This document shows, piece after piece, positions 1 through 11,531 of a DNA stretch of 64,000 bases. Source of the stretch: Favolaschia claudopus. Its lineage: Eukaryota; Basidiomycota; Agaricomycetes; Agaricales; Mycenaceae. A program made the position numbers and the translations under genes. The notes under the pieces were generated by a model, which was given only the letters and a program-made list of their open reading frames with translations, made no database searches and had not been told where the DNA came from. The stretch is from assembly GCA_037176885.1 (NCBI GenBank), contig JAWWNJ010000185.1, positions 310,001 to 374,000 on the forward strand, in the 5' to 3' direction. Within the stretch, counting starts at the first letter, position 1. Each line of letters opens with the position of its first letter.

Positions 1-2480
1 CTCTGCATCCCAGATTCGGCTGCTTCACACGTCGCGTCGTGGTCTTTGAGAGAATCGAAGTAGGATGCATATGGTGGGTCGCGGGCTGCAAGTGGTACGT
101 CTCCGTTTCTGTCCCCCCCAGTCTTTGTTTTATTTGTGTGTACATCACACGTTGCTTGCTTGTCATCCCCGCCCGTCACCGTATCCTCGGTCGCGTTCGC
201 ACTGTGGACCATCCGCCGTCTATTCCTTCTAACCTACTCGTACATACCCTCCGCTCCTTCTCCCTTCCTACCCACCCTATCTCCTCCCACCTGCTACCCT
301 CCCTTGCCGCCCTCCTCCCTCCTTGCCCTGCCCTTCTTCCCTTCGAGCTCTCCATTTGCTGGATCGACGTGGCTGACAAGTGGTCGTTTCTAGATTCGGG
401 TTCGCATACATCGGATTTCTCGTCGCTGGGCTGGGCGGATGGGGACGATGCTCGACGTCGCCGTCGTCTCCGAAGTCATAATTCGTGCCTGCGTGCGAGC
501 ACGGTATGATGCACCACAGATCGTCGTGCGCCTGCGTATGAAGGATACCGAAGTGAGGGCTTGGATATTGTCGACATTGACATCGACGTCGACCACTCAC
601 AGCGCCCGCAGCGTCATTCGATGATGACTCCCCCCCTTGTTGTCCCCGGCCGCCTGCGATGTTATGTAGGAGCATGTTCGAGGTGGAAAATGGTCTGGGG
701 CGGGCGTGGGCGGTGGGATCCGTCCGGGAATGATATGCACATTGCAGATTTGGGTGCGTCGTGATCCTTCCGTCTGGAGTGTGCGTGGTGGTTTGCGTCA
801 GAGGCAGCACAGAACCCTCGATGTTGTCTGGTCCCATCCCATCCGGATACGCGCTACGTTGGCTTCGATGGGGAAATTGTACGCATCGTGGCGACGGTGA
901 CTGGGTTTCGCGTGGTCGCAACATCTTGTAAGATCACTGGTTCGGCTGGAGGAGGCTTGGGTCGGGAGAGGGAGTTCTTTGGGATGTGTAGTGGTATGGG
1001 CACGCAGATCGGGTACGCATCGTCGTCGCTTCGTCGCGGGATGGAATGCGGGTGTGCGCCTGGAGCTGCCTGAGAGGCACACGCAATCTTCGACGTCCAT
1101 CCGGATATGGGGATGTCGATATCGACGAGGAAATTGTACGCATCGTGGCGACTAGCTTTCGCGCGGTGTACCTGCTCGCCTGCGACATTTTGCAAATGGA
1201 TGCTTCGGTTGCTGAGGAGTTCTTGGAGAAGCCCAAGGGGAAGCCTTCAAGGGTGCATTCTCATCCTCGCTCGACTCGGTGGTGTCTTTCTCCTCCCTTC
1301 GTTCTCTGCAATTGCCTTTTCACATGTGACCTACGTGTCGCATACCAGGCTACCACTCATTTCGCTTCCCGTTCTCTTCCCTCTATTTACACATTCCCCA
1401 TCCACTCCGCTTCTCCGCTCCCCTTCCCATCTCTTCACTCCCGTCCAGCCATTGTCTGCGTAGACCATCTTCGCCGTATCAAATCACTCTCTTTGGGGTG
1501 ACGCGATACTAGTATTCCTTTTACAGGTCTACGCTTGGTTTGCGGAGGTCTCGATGCGATGGATGTTCGCCTTGTGTTGGAGGACGTGGGAGGGGTGTGC
1601 GGGTGCTGACGATCTTCAGCGAGGTTCAGGCGGTGTCTCCGTCTCGGCATCGCCGAGGTGGCTCGCTCGGGCGACGGCGGACGCGGTGGAATTGAGGGTG
1701 AGGGCGGCAGCTGAAATCACGTATGGTCCGGTGTCGTTTTCGTCTGGTGACGTCTACCTTGGTGTACGACGGGAGCTTTGGGAGTCGTAGGGAGAAGGGT
1801 ATGCAGATTCGGGTGCGTCGCCATTCATTCGTCGCGGCATGGGGTGGGGAGGTGTACGCGGTGGTTTGTGTGCTAGATACCTCGATGCACGCGCAGAACC
1901 TTCGAGGTCGTCTGGCCCATACGTGGGACGTCGATATCGACGAGATTGTACACCGCGTACGACACGCGCATACGCCTTGACGTCGTCCGGTCCAATGCGT
2001 GCTCGATGCGTTTATCGATATCGATGTCATCGACGAGGCATCCGTACGGTCTGGCGGCGGGGACTGGCTTTCGCGTGGTGCTCCCGCCCGCCCGCGACAT
2101 TTGGCAGGAACGGTGTTCGACTCGAAGGGTGGCTAACCGCTGGAGGATGGCTGTGGTCGGGCGCGGGCGATGCGCGGGGGTTTATATGCAAATGATCCAT
2201 CCTCGTCTTTGACTCTGCTTTCCGTTGGTACCGTTCCTCCCTTCGCTTATTTGTTGGCCTTTTCTATATGTTACCTATTCGTCAAACCCGCTCTGTGCGC
2301 ACATTCGACCTTGCCTCCCTTCAGTTTTCTCTTCCACATACTGCATCTACCTCCACTCCTTTGCTCCATTTCACTTCAATTGTCATCCCGTCCCAATCAT
2401 CCTCTGCATATGCCTTCTTCGCCTTATTGATTTACTCTTTAAGGCGACGTATTACTGACATCTGTTTACCATTATAATTC
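1..2480. repeat. Degenerate long repeats, no gene
   Basis: No convincing gene is present; open frames here read as low-complexity Arg/Ser/Pro text on both strands. Instead the DNA repeats itself. A 24-bp string starting GGAAATTGTACGCATC is identical at 872-895 and 1129-1152. The palindrome-containing 15-mer GTCGATATCGACGAG occurs at about 1114-1128 and 1930-1944. Related strings such as CAGAACC(C/T)TCGA and GG(C/G)TTTCGCG(T/C)GGT recur near 808, 905, 1155, 1893 and 2065. Long pyrimidine-rich tracts recur at about 225-355, 1270-1450 and 2215-2430, which suggests two to three diverged copies of a unit of roughly 1 kb. Origin and role are unknown. Confidence 0.55.
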
Positions 2481-2646
2481 TTTCAGTCGATATGGGTAGA
2501 GTTTCAAGAGACGCCACGCAAAGAATCATTCGGACCCGTCCTTCAAGTTGTGTTTCTCATGATCTTCTTCGGCCGAAATTATCCGCAAGGAAATTGTTTG
2601 GTACTAAAGTAATGATTGAATGCGACTACCACATACAGTCTCCGTG

Positions 2647-4024
2647 TTATTCCCAACCGGGAGGCGTTTGATTCGTTGCTGAAACATTCATCATATATAA
2701 CAACCCCGCGAGAAGAAACAATATCATACCCAGAACTTCTGTCAATCGCAACATACCTCGCTTCTCCAGAGACGGCAACGAAAACCGCAGATGCGTCGAC
2801 AACATAGCAGAGTCTGCACCTGGAGAAACAAGATACACTGCGCGAATTTCCACCTTCTTCAGTGATCGAAGATGGACGACAGCCAACTCGATGGTGTCGT
2901 CAAGCAATTGGTCGTAATTTTTGCATGCGGGTCCTTCGAAGATGAGGGATTCGAGAAGAGAGTCGCGCGGGCAAACATGAAAGAAGGAATTCATTAGACG
3001 GTAGAGGTATGTCGTAGAGATGTGAAGGGAACGCAGATTAAGGCCGAACATGGTCGCTACGTCGAGTCGACCTTGTGATGTTGTGACCGTTAAATCGACT
3101 GTAATTGCGCAACAGCGATAACTGCGGCCACTGACCAATATCATGTACGAGGCGAAGTTGGAGCTTGAGGTGTTCTACGCGATTGCTCACCTCTCGCATC
3201 AAGGCATTCCGCGAATCGTCCCGATCCGTTGCAATTGTGAGGGTGTGCAAGTGTGTGAGGTCAATTTGTGAATTGACGAAGCATTCACAGAGGGAATGGC
3301 TGCCTATTTCGGAGAGAAGGAGGATTTCGAGCGAGGGACGCCACTGCTCAGATTCTGGCCAAGACTTCCATTCATCGACCGGGGACGAGTAGAGAATTCG
3401 CGAGAGTGACAATTCTCGAAGACATGTCGCAGTAGAGAGCAAGGAGAGAAGGTGACGAGGAGAGCGAAATATTGCGCCACGGATGTGCACGGACTGTAGG
3501 TTTTGAGAACGAAGTAACGTCGATAGTGCGTGGTCTAATGGCTCCTCTAGAAAGCTCCAGATAACGTATGTTTTGACCGACCCGCTGGCCACGAGCGATA
3601 TTTTCTTCAAATCAAGAAGGTTAAGAATTAAAGGCAGCTGTTTTCGGACCACCTTCGCGTCTTTCGAACGAAAACGAAGGTAGTCATGTTCTTCGTCCGA
3701 ATCGTCCAAGTCGAAGTTGATTTCCCAGCGAGAAATCTGTGTCTTGGGAGCTGGAGGTACAGTCCAGATAACGCATAGTTCTTGTACGAGCCGGGCGAGA
3801 TGAGGATATGTTATCAAGAACTTGTATCGTTGTTGGCACGAGCGGAACGAGCGAGGATGTGCATGAGGTTCGACTTCGAGTTTTCTGAATATATGGCTTC
3901 TGGCTGTCATAAAGAACATAGACGCTGCAATTGAACACCGCTTGAGAGCGGGGATGTCGTCGCGGAGGTTGTGCAGGATTTCATCCACCAGTTCTTGCGG
4001 GACACGACACATGGTGAAAGACAA
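2647..4024 (-). CDS. F-box/LRR-like protein
   Basis: The N-terminus has an F-box-like helical pattern (CRVPQELVDEILHNL, then LKRCSIAASMFFMTARSHIF), as in fungal F-box proteins that recruit substrates to SCF ubiquitin ligases. The rest is a run of leucine-rich segments (LLDLKKISLV, LRSQNLQSVHIRG, LRELSLSR, LHTLTIA, GLNLRSLHIS), typical of the large basidiomycete F-box/LRR-like family. A frame change near 3095-3131 is explained by a 37-nt intron (GTCAGT...TTACAG), and a second intron (GTATGT...TTTCAG) near 2680-2765 leads to the terminal residues ATNQTPPGWE and a stop at 2647-2649. The start Met fits the F-box position. It is transcribed away from the N-myristoyltransferase gene. Substrate unknown. 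Confidence 0.75.
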
Positions 4025-4164
4025 GAAGCGAAACCACCGTCAATTGATGTCGGCAATCTCCGTTCGTTGATGCGCTGCTGGTGACGCGTCGCTGCCAGTG
4101 CCCGACGCAGAGCCAGGAAGCACTCATCTAGCCTAGAGCTAGCAAAGAGGGACGACCTGCCAGC
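4025..4164. promoter_or_regulatory. Shared divergent promoter, F-box gene and NMT
   Basis: Only 140 bp separates the two start codons (4024 on minus, 4165 on plus), so the two genes must share promoter DNA or overlap in their 5' leaders. No TATA box is obvious. Confidence 0.5.
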
Positions 4165-5873
4165 ATGTCGGAAGAGGATCTTGCGTCTTTCCTCAACCGA
4201 ACAAGAATAACCGACGGTACTAGTACTCAGACACCTGCAGAGCCAAAGAAGACACACAAGGTATTTCAAATCAAAACCGCCAATTTCCAGCTTATTCTGA
4301 CGTATATTGGGTAGTTCTGGGCAACACAGCCGGTGCCTCAGCAAGGTATGTCTGGGTTCTGCTCAGTTTGCAAGAAATGATTGTCCGACACTCGAATGGT
4401 AGGTGACCTACCTCCCCTCGAAGATGGATGTATAGAGCCTTCACAACCGCGAGATCAAGTCCGTCAAGAGCCGTACCCATTGCCTAAAGACTTTGAGTGG
4501 GTCACTGTAGACATAACGGACCCGACAGAGGCAAGGTTGTGTGACTCGATTACGATTGTGGCTAACTTTTCCACAGAATAAAGAAGTTCATGATCTCCTC
4601 TCCATGCATTATGTAGAGGACGTTAATGCGTCTCTGCGCTTTAAGTACAGTGCAGAGTTTCTGCGCTGGTACGTTGTTTGCCGCTTTCTCGCATCAGCAA
4701 GCGATCATTCATAGCGAATAGGGCTTTGACTCCCCCAGGCTACGTGAAGGAATGGCACGTCGGCGTGCGCGTCTCTGCCAACAAGAAGCTCGTGGCCTTC
4801 ATCTCTGGCGTACCCATGAATTTGCGAGTGCGCGGAAAGTAAGTAGAGCACACCTCAACTCGTTTTCTAGCTAAACAACGTCAGGGAGTTTTCCTCCAGC
4901 GAAGTAAACTACATCTGCATCCACAAAAAGCTCCGCTCCAAACGCCTCGCACCCGTCCTAATCAAAGAAGTAACTCGGCGCATCCACCTCGAGGGCATTT
5001 TCCAAGCGATCTACACCGCCGGCACCGTCATCCCCACCCCCATCGCAGTCTGCCGGTATTACCACCGCTCCATCAACATCCCCAAACTCCTCGAAGTCGG
5101 CTTCACCTACGTCCCACGAAACAGCACGGCCGCGCGGATGATTCGGACGAACAAGCTCCCGGACAAACCGACGCTGGCCGTTCGCCCTATGGAGGAGCGA
5201 GATGTCACCTCCGTAGCGGAGCTCTTTGCACGATACATGCAGAGATTCGACATGGTGCCGTTGATGACGCTCGAAGAGGTGCGACATCATTTCCTCAGCG
5301 CACAAGGCACGGACGATGAAGGACCCGGGCGTAAGACGGGTCAGGTTACCTGGACCTATGTCGTGGAGGTGCGAGAATGCGGGAGTTTTTCCGTCCGCAA
5401 CTCACCAGAAATCGCATAGAACACAGAAACCCAAAAAATCACCGACTTCTTCTCATTTTACTCCCTCCCCTCCACCGTCCTGCAAAACTCCGCCCACGAT
5501 ACCATCGAGGCGGGGTATCTCTACTACTACGCCACGGACGTCGCATTCAAAGACGGCGCAGATGAGGACGGGCGGCTGAAGAGCCGACTGGAGACCCTCA
5601 TCGGTGACGCACTGATCGTCGCGAGTCAAGCAGGCATGGATGTATTCAACGCGCTGACACTGATGGATAATGTCCCGATTCTGAAGGATCTGAAGGTGAG
5701 GGCTTTTGTTCAGTAATTCGCAGCGAAGTGGAGCTGACGACCGATGGTAGTTTGGGCTTGGAGACGGCTATCTCAATTTCTATCTATACAACTGGAGGAC
5801 GGCCAAGTTGGCGGGCATGGAGGAGGAAGGGGGCGTGCGGGCCGGAATGGGTGTTGGGGTGGTCATGTTGTAG
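4165..5873 (+). CDS. NMT1: Glycylpeptide N-tetradecanoyltransferase (N-myristoyltransferase)
   Basis: The enzyme moves myristate from myristoyl-CoA to N-terminal glycine of client proteins in the cytosol. The spliced product carries the family landmarks in order: [40 protein letters not shown], the GNAT core [20 protein letters not shown] and [24 protein letters not shown] and [58 protein letters not shown], and a C-terminus ending GVGVVML, where the terminal leucine carboxylate is the catalytic base in this family. There are eight introns; those I placed are 4261-4314, 4346-4402, 4531-4576, 4839-4884, 5369-5419 and 5696-5750. Intron 4531-4576 needs a GC donor (GAG|GCAAGG): the nearby GT at 4536 would shift the frame into an early stop. 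The start follows from the N-terminal [10 protein letters not shown] exon joining in frame to KFW. Complete and apparently functional. Confidence 0.97.
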
Positions 5874-6757
5874 CGGAACATGTTTTCAGTTTGGGGGTAA
5901 TCAGCGTTGGTCGGTATACAGTATATCTGTGGATTATGCTTACAGCAGTCAAGCAGATTTTCGTTGGTATGATGGATTTACTGTGTTGAAATTTTGATTC
6001 GAAAAGACTTGGGGCTTGACGTTGAAGCAACTCGCCAGCTCGGCCTTCCGCCAACTCCTCAGTTGGTTCGCCTCAAAGTCCCGCGGCTCAGCGGACGGTT
6101 CGATACGACGATATGTATATCTCTCAACTTTTAACTCGATTTGGCTTACAGTAATGGTTCGACAGTTTGATCTCTCGCCTTGTAAGTTACTACTTAATTT
6201 GAATGAAAGAACATGACACAGCTTCGGAAAAAAGTTAAAACACCTGCAATGGTTCCATGACTGCTGCGCTCTGGTGCCCGCCGCTCTTTCGATGCGACGT
6301 GTTCGCAATGCGACGGTGTACCACGCATGCCCGTTGGGGGCAGGCATCACCGACGGAGGTTCTGTAATCGCCAACTTCGGCCTATCAATTTCGCGACTTA
6401 GCATTTTTGGCAGGCGAATCTGTAAATTCAAACCTGTTAACTCAGACTCTCCCCCTCGAACAACTAGTAATCCACCTCGTCTTTATTCCTCGCGAGTCGC
6501 TGCTGGACTGCAACAAAACGAGGCGCGTAGAGCAAATTTATTTTGACAACTATCTGGACTGCGCGCCATACAACTTGTCTATCGACTGCGCCGCTATACG
6601 ACGTTCAAAATCTATTTCTGAACGTACCTATCTATGTGAGCTGATTCAATCACCTTCCCGGCTAACCGTGTATCGCCACACACGAGTCCTTTTATACGAA
6701 GGACTGACTGGAGGTTCACCACCTCCCCATACCCATACCCCTTCCCTCCTCAGTTCA
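5874..6757. other. Intergenic, no gene seen
   Basis: 884 bp between NMT and the seven-helix protein gene. A 160-codon minus-strand frame (5949-6431) has no recognisable protein features and I do not call it. The stretch before 6758 is probably the promoter and leader of the downstream gene. Confidence 0.5.
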
Positions 6758-7747
6758 ATGTCCTCTTCTCCCATCAACTACGCGAAGGCTTTTGGCTTCC
6801 AATCCATACCAGCAGCCGTCATCTTCGCAGTTGTCTATCTTCCTCTTTTTCTGTGGTTCATCCGACAGTCGATCAAAAACACCACTTATGTCTACATCTC
6901 TCTTTCAATCTTCTGTCTCAGTGAGTTTCTTCCTCCAGACTTTGGTTTGTTCGCATTTGCTGACTCGTGGATTTGTATTTTAGTGCGGGTCGTGGCATTC
7001 GTCATGAGAGCTATTCTCATTGCTTCAGAATTTGTAGGCCAAAATCTGAACGTCTTGATTGCGGATGAAGTCATGTTCGGAGTGGGGTTCTTCGCGCTAT
7101 TGTACTCTGCTTATACCCTGGTTCTTGACCGGTTCGTTCCTCTTACTTGTCGTATTCTTGTTCAATGAATCTCATCATTGTCCAGAGAGATCATTTCCGG
7201 CGCTACACTCCAGCTCCCCCTCAAGATCATGCGCAATCGACGCCTCTTCCGAATCATCCTCATCGTCGCTGTTGTTCTAGGAGTACAAGGCATCAGCGAC
7301 TCAACGAGCTCCAACCCCAAAAAAGCATCCACAGGAACGGACCTGCGCCGAGCGAGCACGATCATCTTCCTCGTCCTCACCATCATCCAAGCTATCCAAA
7401 CATTCCTAGCTCTCAACGCCCACAGTGGGTACCCGCGTGAGTCGCTCTGAAACCGAGTCGTTAGATTACTATTCATCCTTTGCTCATGTACCGTAGCATC
7501 GCCGCGGTTCGGCGACCGGCACGGAAAGTATATTCTTGGCCTCATATCCATTTTTCTCCTCGTGAGGGAAGCGTTCCTCGTCGCCACCATCAGCAACTCG
7601 TCCAAGCAAAATGAAGAGCTGTTCTGGTATCCCTTGCTGGCGCTACCGGAGTTCCTTGCCGTTGTATGCTACTCCTTTTCGGGACTCGTTCCTCCTCGTT
7701 CGGAGCTGAAGGCTCGCAAGGCAGACAACGAATATAGTCAGGCGTGA
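6758..7747 (+). CDS. Seven-helix fungal membrane protein (DUF7702/RTA1-like topology)
   Basis: Joining four exons gives a protein of about 260 residues with about seven hydrophobic segments: AAVIFAVVYLPLFLWFI, TYVYISLSIFC, VVAFVMRAILIASEF, VMFGVGFFALLYSAY, FRIILIVAVVLGVQGI, ASTIIFLVLTIIQAIQTFLA and ISIFLLVREAFLV/LPEFLAVVCYSFSGLVP. Introns start at 6921 (GTGAGT), about 7132 (GTTCGT) and about 7438 (GTGAGT). The pattern and the short polar C-terminus resemble the fungal DUF7702/RTA1-like group of plasma-membrane proteins; function is not known for this family branch. Start chosen as the first Met of the first hydrophobic exon. Confidence 0.72.
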
Positions 7748-8168
7748 GTGGGTGTTTGTGTTGGTCAAATAGCTACTCATGGTACAAACCAGAGCTCCAT
7801 TATATCCGATGCAGCCTTAGAAACCACTTGTTTTGCGCGTCATAGTTAGTAGATTGGTTTTCATGTCATTAATATCAAGTCCACTTCGCGAAATAAAAAG
7901 CGTGTCGCGATTCCTTCATGCTTTTGAATTCGAAGTTTTGTACTGTCCCCCGACTCGAAGTCTTAATAGAGTTACCCCATTAAACCAAACATACTGTATC
8001 TTCCGACCACAGCCTTACAAAAGATTGCCTATACAGCCGTCATTGACAATTCAACAGTAAGTAATACAGAACCGACATTGAATGAGCTGTGGACAAGTCA
8101 ACCGAAACAAGAAGGCTACAAGAGAGTACTTGATACACAAAAATCCTAAACCCTGAACTTGAAAATTG
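7748..8168. other. Intergenic between convergent genes
   Basis: 421 bp between the stop of the seven-helix gene and the stop of the minus-strand kelch gene. AT-richer than the genes, with no supportable coding frame; it must hold both 3' ends. Confidence 0.5.
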
Positions 8169-9510
8169 CTATGTTCGTTCCTCGAGATGTTCGAAAGGCA
8201 TTTCCACTGCGGTATCCCAGCGCTGCGAAGGCTTGGGTTCATCTGTTTCCATTTCTGCGTCTTCTCCGCGACGTGCGTGTCCTTCGCTACGACTTGCGAG
8301 AAACAACAGGCGATTTCCTGAGCACACGAATGCTTCCGGCCAGATATCTGGATAGAAAACCTTCGCGCCGACACCAAGGCACCGAATGCGTTCCGCTGGG
8401 GGCAGAAAGTATTGCCACACTTCGGGAGAGACGGTGTCTTTTCCCTGCGAATGCACAGTGACCCAAGCGACTATGAGGACTGAGTCCCGGAACGATGGAT
8501 GCTGAATGGGCAGGGAGTTCGTGCCGCGCCGGCGTTTGAGAGAGGGCGGAAGGGGCAGGGTCCCATTGCTCGTTACTGATGCAACCTGGTACCAAGATAT
8601 GCCTTTGGGGAAGTCGCCCACTGTAGTGCGCGCGTCTTGAAACGTATAGTTTTCCGTGTGAAAAAAGATAGTGGAGGAAGGAGAGAGATCTATGAGCTGA
8701 TAAAGAGAGTCATTGAGCTGTGATCTGGTATTATGAATCAGTACTCAACATGCCTGATCGTTCGATCTTCCATTGAACAACAATATCTTCTGTCCATCGA
8801 AAACTGGCACGCATTGAATACCATATCCAAGTGAAGGAAGCTCTCCAGGCATGAGCGCATCTGAAACTCGCCATGTCCACTGGCTTTCTGGCGTGTACTC
8901 CGCAATGGAATATGTGCCAATCGTTGGAGAACCTGTTTCAAAATTATCTCGTCCGCCGAATATAAAAAGTCGATTTTTAATCGCCACCATGGATGCGGTC
9001 ATCCTCGGCCGTATTGAAGTTCCTCGCACGTCTACAAACCACCAGGTTTCGAGATCAAGATCGATAGCGATGAGGCGCGAAGTCGGACCCTCAGCCTCCA
9101 AGTCGTAGCCTCCAAACAGAAGGAAAAATCTGCCTCCCGCAACTTCAATGAAGGCAGAAGCAGCTTCTGTAAGCTTTGGTAGACAACGCGGTTGCAAGGG
9201 GCTATCCTTTTTGCAAAATGGGTCCAGCATATAATTGCGAGGTATAAATTTGAGTGACATCTGAAAGATACAATGAGATGGTAAGAGGGGAGCAAATCAA
9301 GCATACCGTATGATTGATCCATTGCCTGGTTTTGAGATTCAAGGAATAAAAATCGTTTGTGGAGAGATTGTTTTCGTCGCCAGGTCGGACACCTCCGTAC
9401 ATATAAACTTTGTCTTGTTGGCAGTCGACCGCAAAGGTAGCCCAATCATTGAAGCAAGGTAAGTCGCCTCTGAGTTTTAAGAAAGGGAATTTTGCAGAAG
9501 CGTCCGCCAT
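8169..9510 (-). CDS. Kelch-repeat beta-propeller protein
   Basis: Three exons join to a protein with kelch-type repeats: VYMYGGVRPG followed by FYSLNLKTRQW; FFLLFGGYDLE followed by LIAIDLDLETWWFVD; LFIFGGRDNFE followed by YTPESQWTWRVSD; and KILLFNGRSND. The GG dipeptide and spaced Tyr/Trp are the kelch signature, so a protein-interaction propeller is expected. An intron at about 8685-8752 (GTTGAGT...CTCATAG) joins SNDQA to YLSPSSTIFF and gives the C-terminal domain ending EHLEERT. An acceptor a little earlier would hit a stop, so this choice is forced. No F-box or catalytic domain is visible. Basidiomycete genomes carry many such proteins of unknown role. Confidence 0.75.
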
Positions 9511-9944
9511 ACTAGTAGCTCAGGCTATACTAGGTATTAGTACGGTATACCTAGTACTTGTCCAATGATGAACCGTGACTCTGCTGCTTTCAGGTACGGC
9601 TGCCGTGGGCGGAGGTAGGTTCAACTGCGATGAGGCGGCAGATGAACAGTTTGAAGGTCTTTCACTTTACGGTTTCGACGGGAGGGACGGATTGCAATGC
9701 ATGAGGGAGGCGTGGGAAGGGTCTAAGCTGCAGGTGATACGTGACGCCGTGACAAGTAACGCGATGCTACACTCCTTGCCCTTTCCCTTGACCTTCTCGG
9801 CTGTCCCCCCGTTGGCTACGCCGTAGGACAACTCTTGAAGTCTATTCAATAACTCACGCCCTCGAAACGCGTCGACAACACCCAAATCGCGGTCTCTTGA
9901 AATCACCCACGTTTTTGACCAACGCGCCCTTTCCACTTCGTACA
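9511..9944. promoter_or_regulatory. Divergent intergenic region with an inverted repeat
   Basis: 434 bp between the starts of the kelch gene (minus) and the hydrolase gene (plus). ACTAGGTAT at 9529-9537 and its reverse complement ATACCTAGT at 9547-9555 form a 9-bp inverted repeat 19-46 bp from the kelch start codon, a possible operator or hairpin. Nothing else is recognised. Confidence 0.35.
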
Positions 9945-11531
9945 ATGAGCATAACGTCAACGACGAGGTTACCTGCGTCGGGGGCAGAAGTAAGCATTAT
10001 AACCAGTACTCTGCCCGGAGACTCATCTTGGATAGACTTTTCTTCACTTGGTGTATATCCATGGGTTTCAAGGTGAGCGCCAAATTGTTCGTGGCATCCT
10101 CGAATTAAGCTGGATGTGTAGGAAATGATACCAGCTTTCAGGTTCGCTCACATAGAGCTGCATAAAATGCCGAAAATTGAATCTGCTCATAGAGTTTTCC
10201 AACGGATTTACAGGAGCATCTCTCCGCCAATATACCATCGCATTTGAATCTCAAGATCCACAGCAGTCTCTACCCAACATATAAGAGTAGAAAGCCCATC
10301 GCCTTTGCCACGAAGAATTTCCTCGCATGGTAGGCTGTTTGCTTGCTCTCACCCACTTCCAATAAATGAGATGTCTAGTCTAGGCTCTCCACGCAGCCTC
10401 CTGGACCTGTAATCCTCGTCTCGCATTCAATGGGCGGTTTACTCGCCGCAGACGCAGCGACGGACAGCTCTAACACTGGGACTGCCCCCCGACATCGTCG
10501 TATCGTCGGCATCATTGCCTTCGATGTCCCGTACCTCGGGATGCATCCACATGTCGTCGTCAGCGGTATCGCGTCGCTGTTCCCGGATAAAGACGCGGAG
10601 CAGGGTCCCACTCCTGCGGACCTGAACCAACATAAAGACGTCGACATTGTAGAGGACCAAGTAACGGACGACTGGGATGCTTACAAGGCGAAGGCGGATG
10701 GTACGTTATCTGCAATCCTTGTCCGCAAGGATCTCACTCACGACTCCAGCCAAACGCTCGCGGTCGCGTTCCCCTCTTCCCTCCCCGTCCTCAGAATCCA
10801 CGGCTCCCTCCTCCATATCAGCACCACCCTCCCCGCACCACACCCCTTTCAAATTCGACAAAGCCATGAACTTCCTCTCCGCACACTACAACGACCCCCT
10901 CCCGCGCTGGCTGCGCAAGCACTCCGACGAACCCTTCGGCGCCGGCGTGCGCTTCATCACAGAATACTTCCAGTTCGGCTCCTGCATGTTCGACCCCAGC
11001 GGGCTCAAAGAGCGCTACTCGCGACTGGTCGACTGGCCGGGCGGGATGTGGGTCAATTACTGGACGCAGACCGTCCCCCGTGGCGAGGCATCCTTGAAAG
11101 CAGACGACAAGGACAAGGCGGAAAACGACGTGGCGCTGCTCGAGACGGGGTTACTATCGCCGACGTCTTCGATATCCAGCGCCGCCTCGTCATCGCTGAG
11201 TAGCACCACTGTCTCCTCCGCTTCTTCTGTCTCTTCCCAATCCGACTACGCCAAAGCAGCCAAAGCCGCCGCCAAGGCGCTCAAGAAGCTCGAGAAACAG
11301 CGCGCCAAGGAGGAGAAGCGTCGAACCGCCACGCACCACTTTATCGTGCTGCCGACGGGACTCGGACAGATGCTAGGCGGGGGTGAGAGGTGGGAGCGCG
11401 TGGTGATTGGAGGTGTGGAGGACGAGGTGGCGGCGCATTGTGGGCTGTTCATACGTGGTCAGAATCTGGACTATGAGGGGTTGGTGGAGAGGGTGGGGAG
11501 GCGGGTTTTGGGGTGGTGTGAGGCGTTGTGA
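9945..11531 (+). CDS. Alpha/beta hydrolase (DUF676/lipase-like)
   Basis: The middle of the protein reads PPGPVILVSHSMGGLLAADA, with the serine nucleophile elbow SHSMGG (G-x-S-x-G type) after a hydrophobic strand, then IVGIIAFDVPYLGMHP, as in lipase-like DUF676/PGAP1-type hydrolases. A Ser-rich linker and a Lys/Ala-rich coiled segment (AKAAAKALKKLEKQRAKEEK) precede the C-terminal THHFIVLPTGLG and a likely late catalytic His region (EDEVAAHCGLF). Introns at about 10330-10379 and 10701-10757 keep the frame. Between the first exon (ending VYPWVS) and EHLSANIPSHL the frame does not join by a canonical strong intron; see findings. Similar basidiomycete proteins are annotated as hydrolases of unknown substrate. 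Confidence 0.7.

Noticed and set aside
277..924. 215-codon minus-strand open frame
   Set aside because: Translation is low-complexity His/Thr/Pro/Arg text crossing the repeat region, with overlapping open frames on both strands.
5949..6431. 160-codon minus-strand open frame
   Set aside because: No domain, signal or splice pattern; lies in the promoter region of the next gene.
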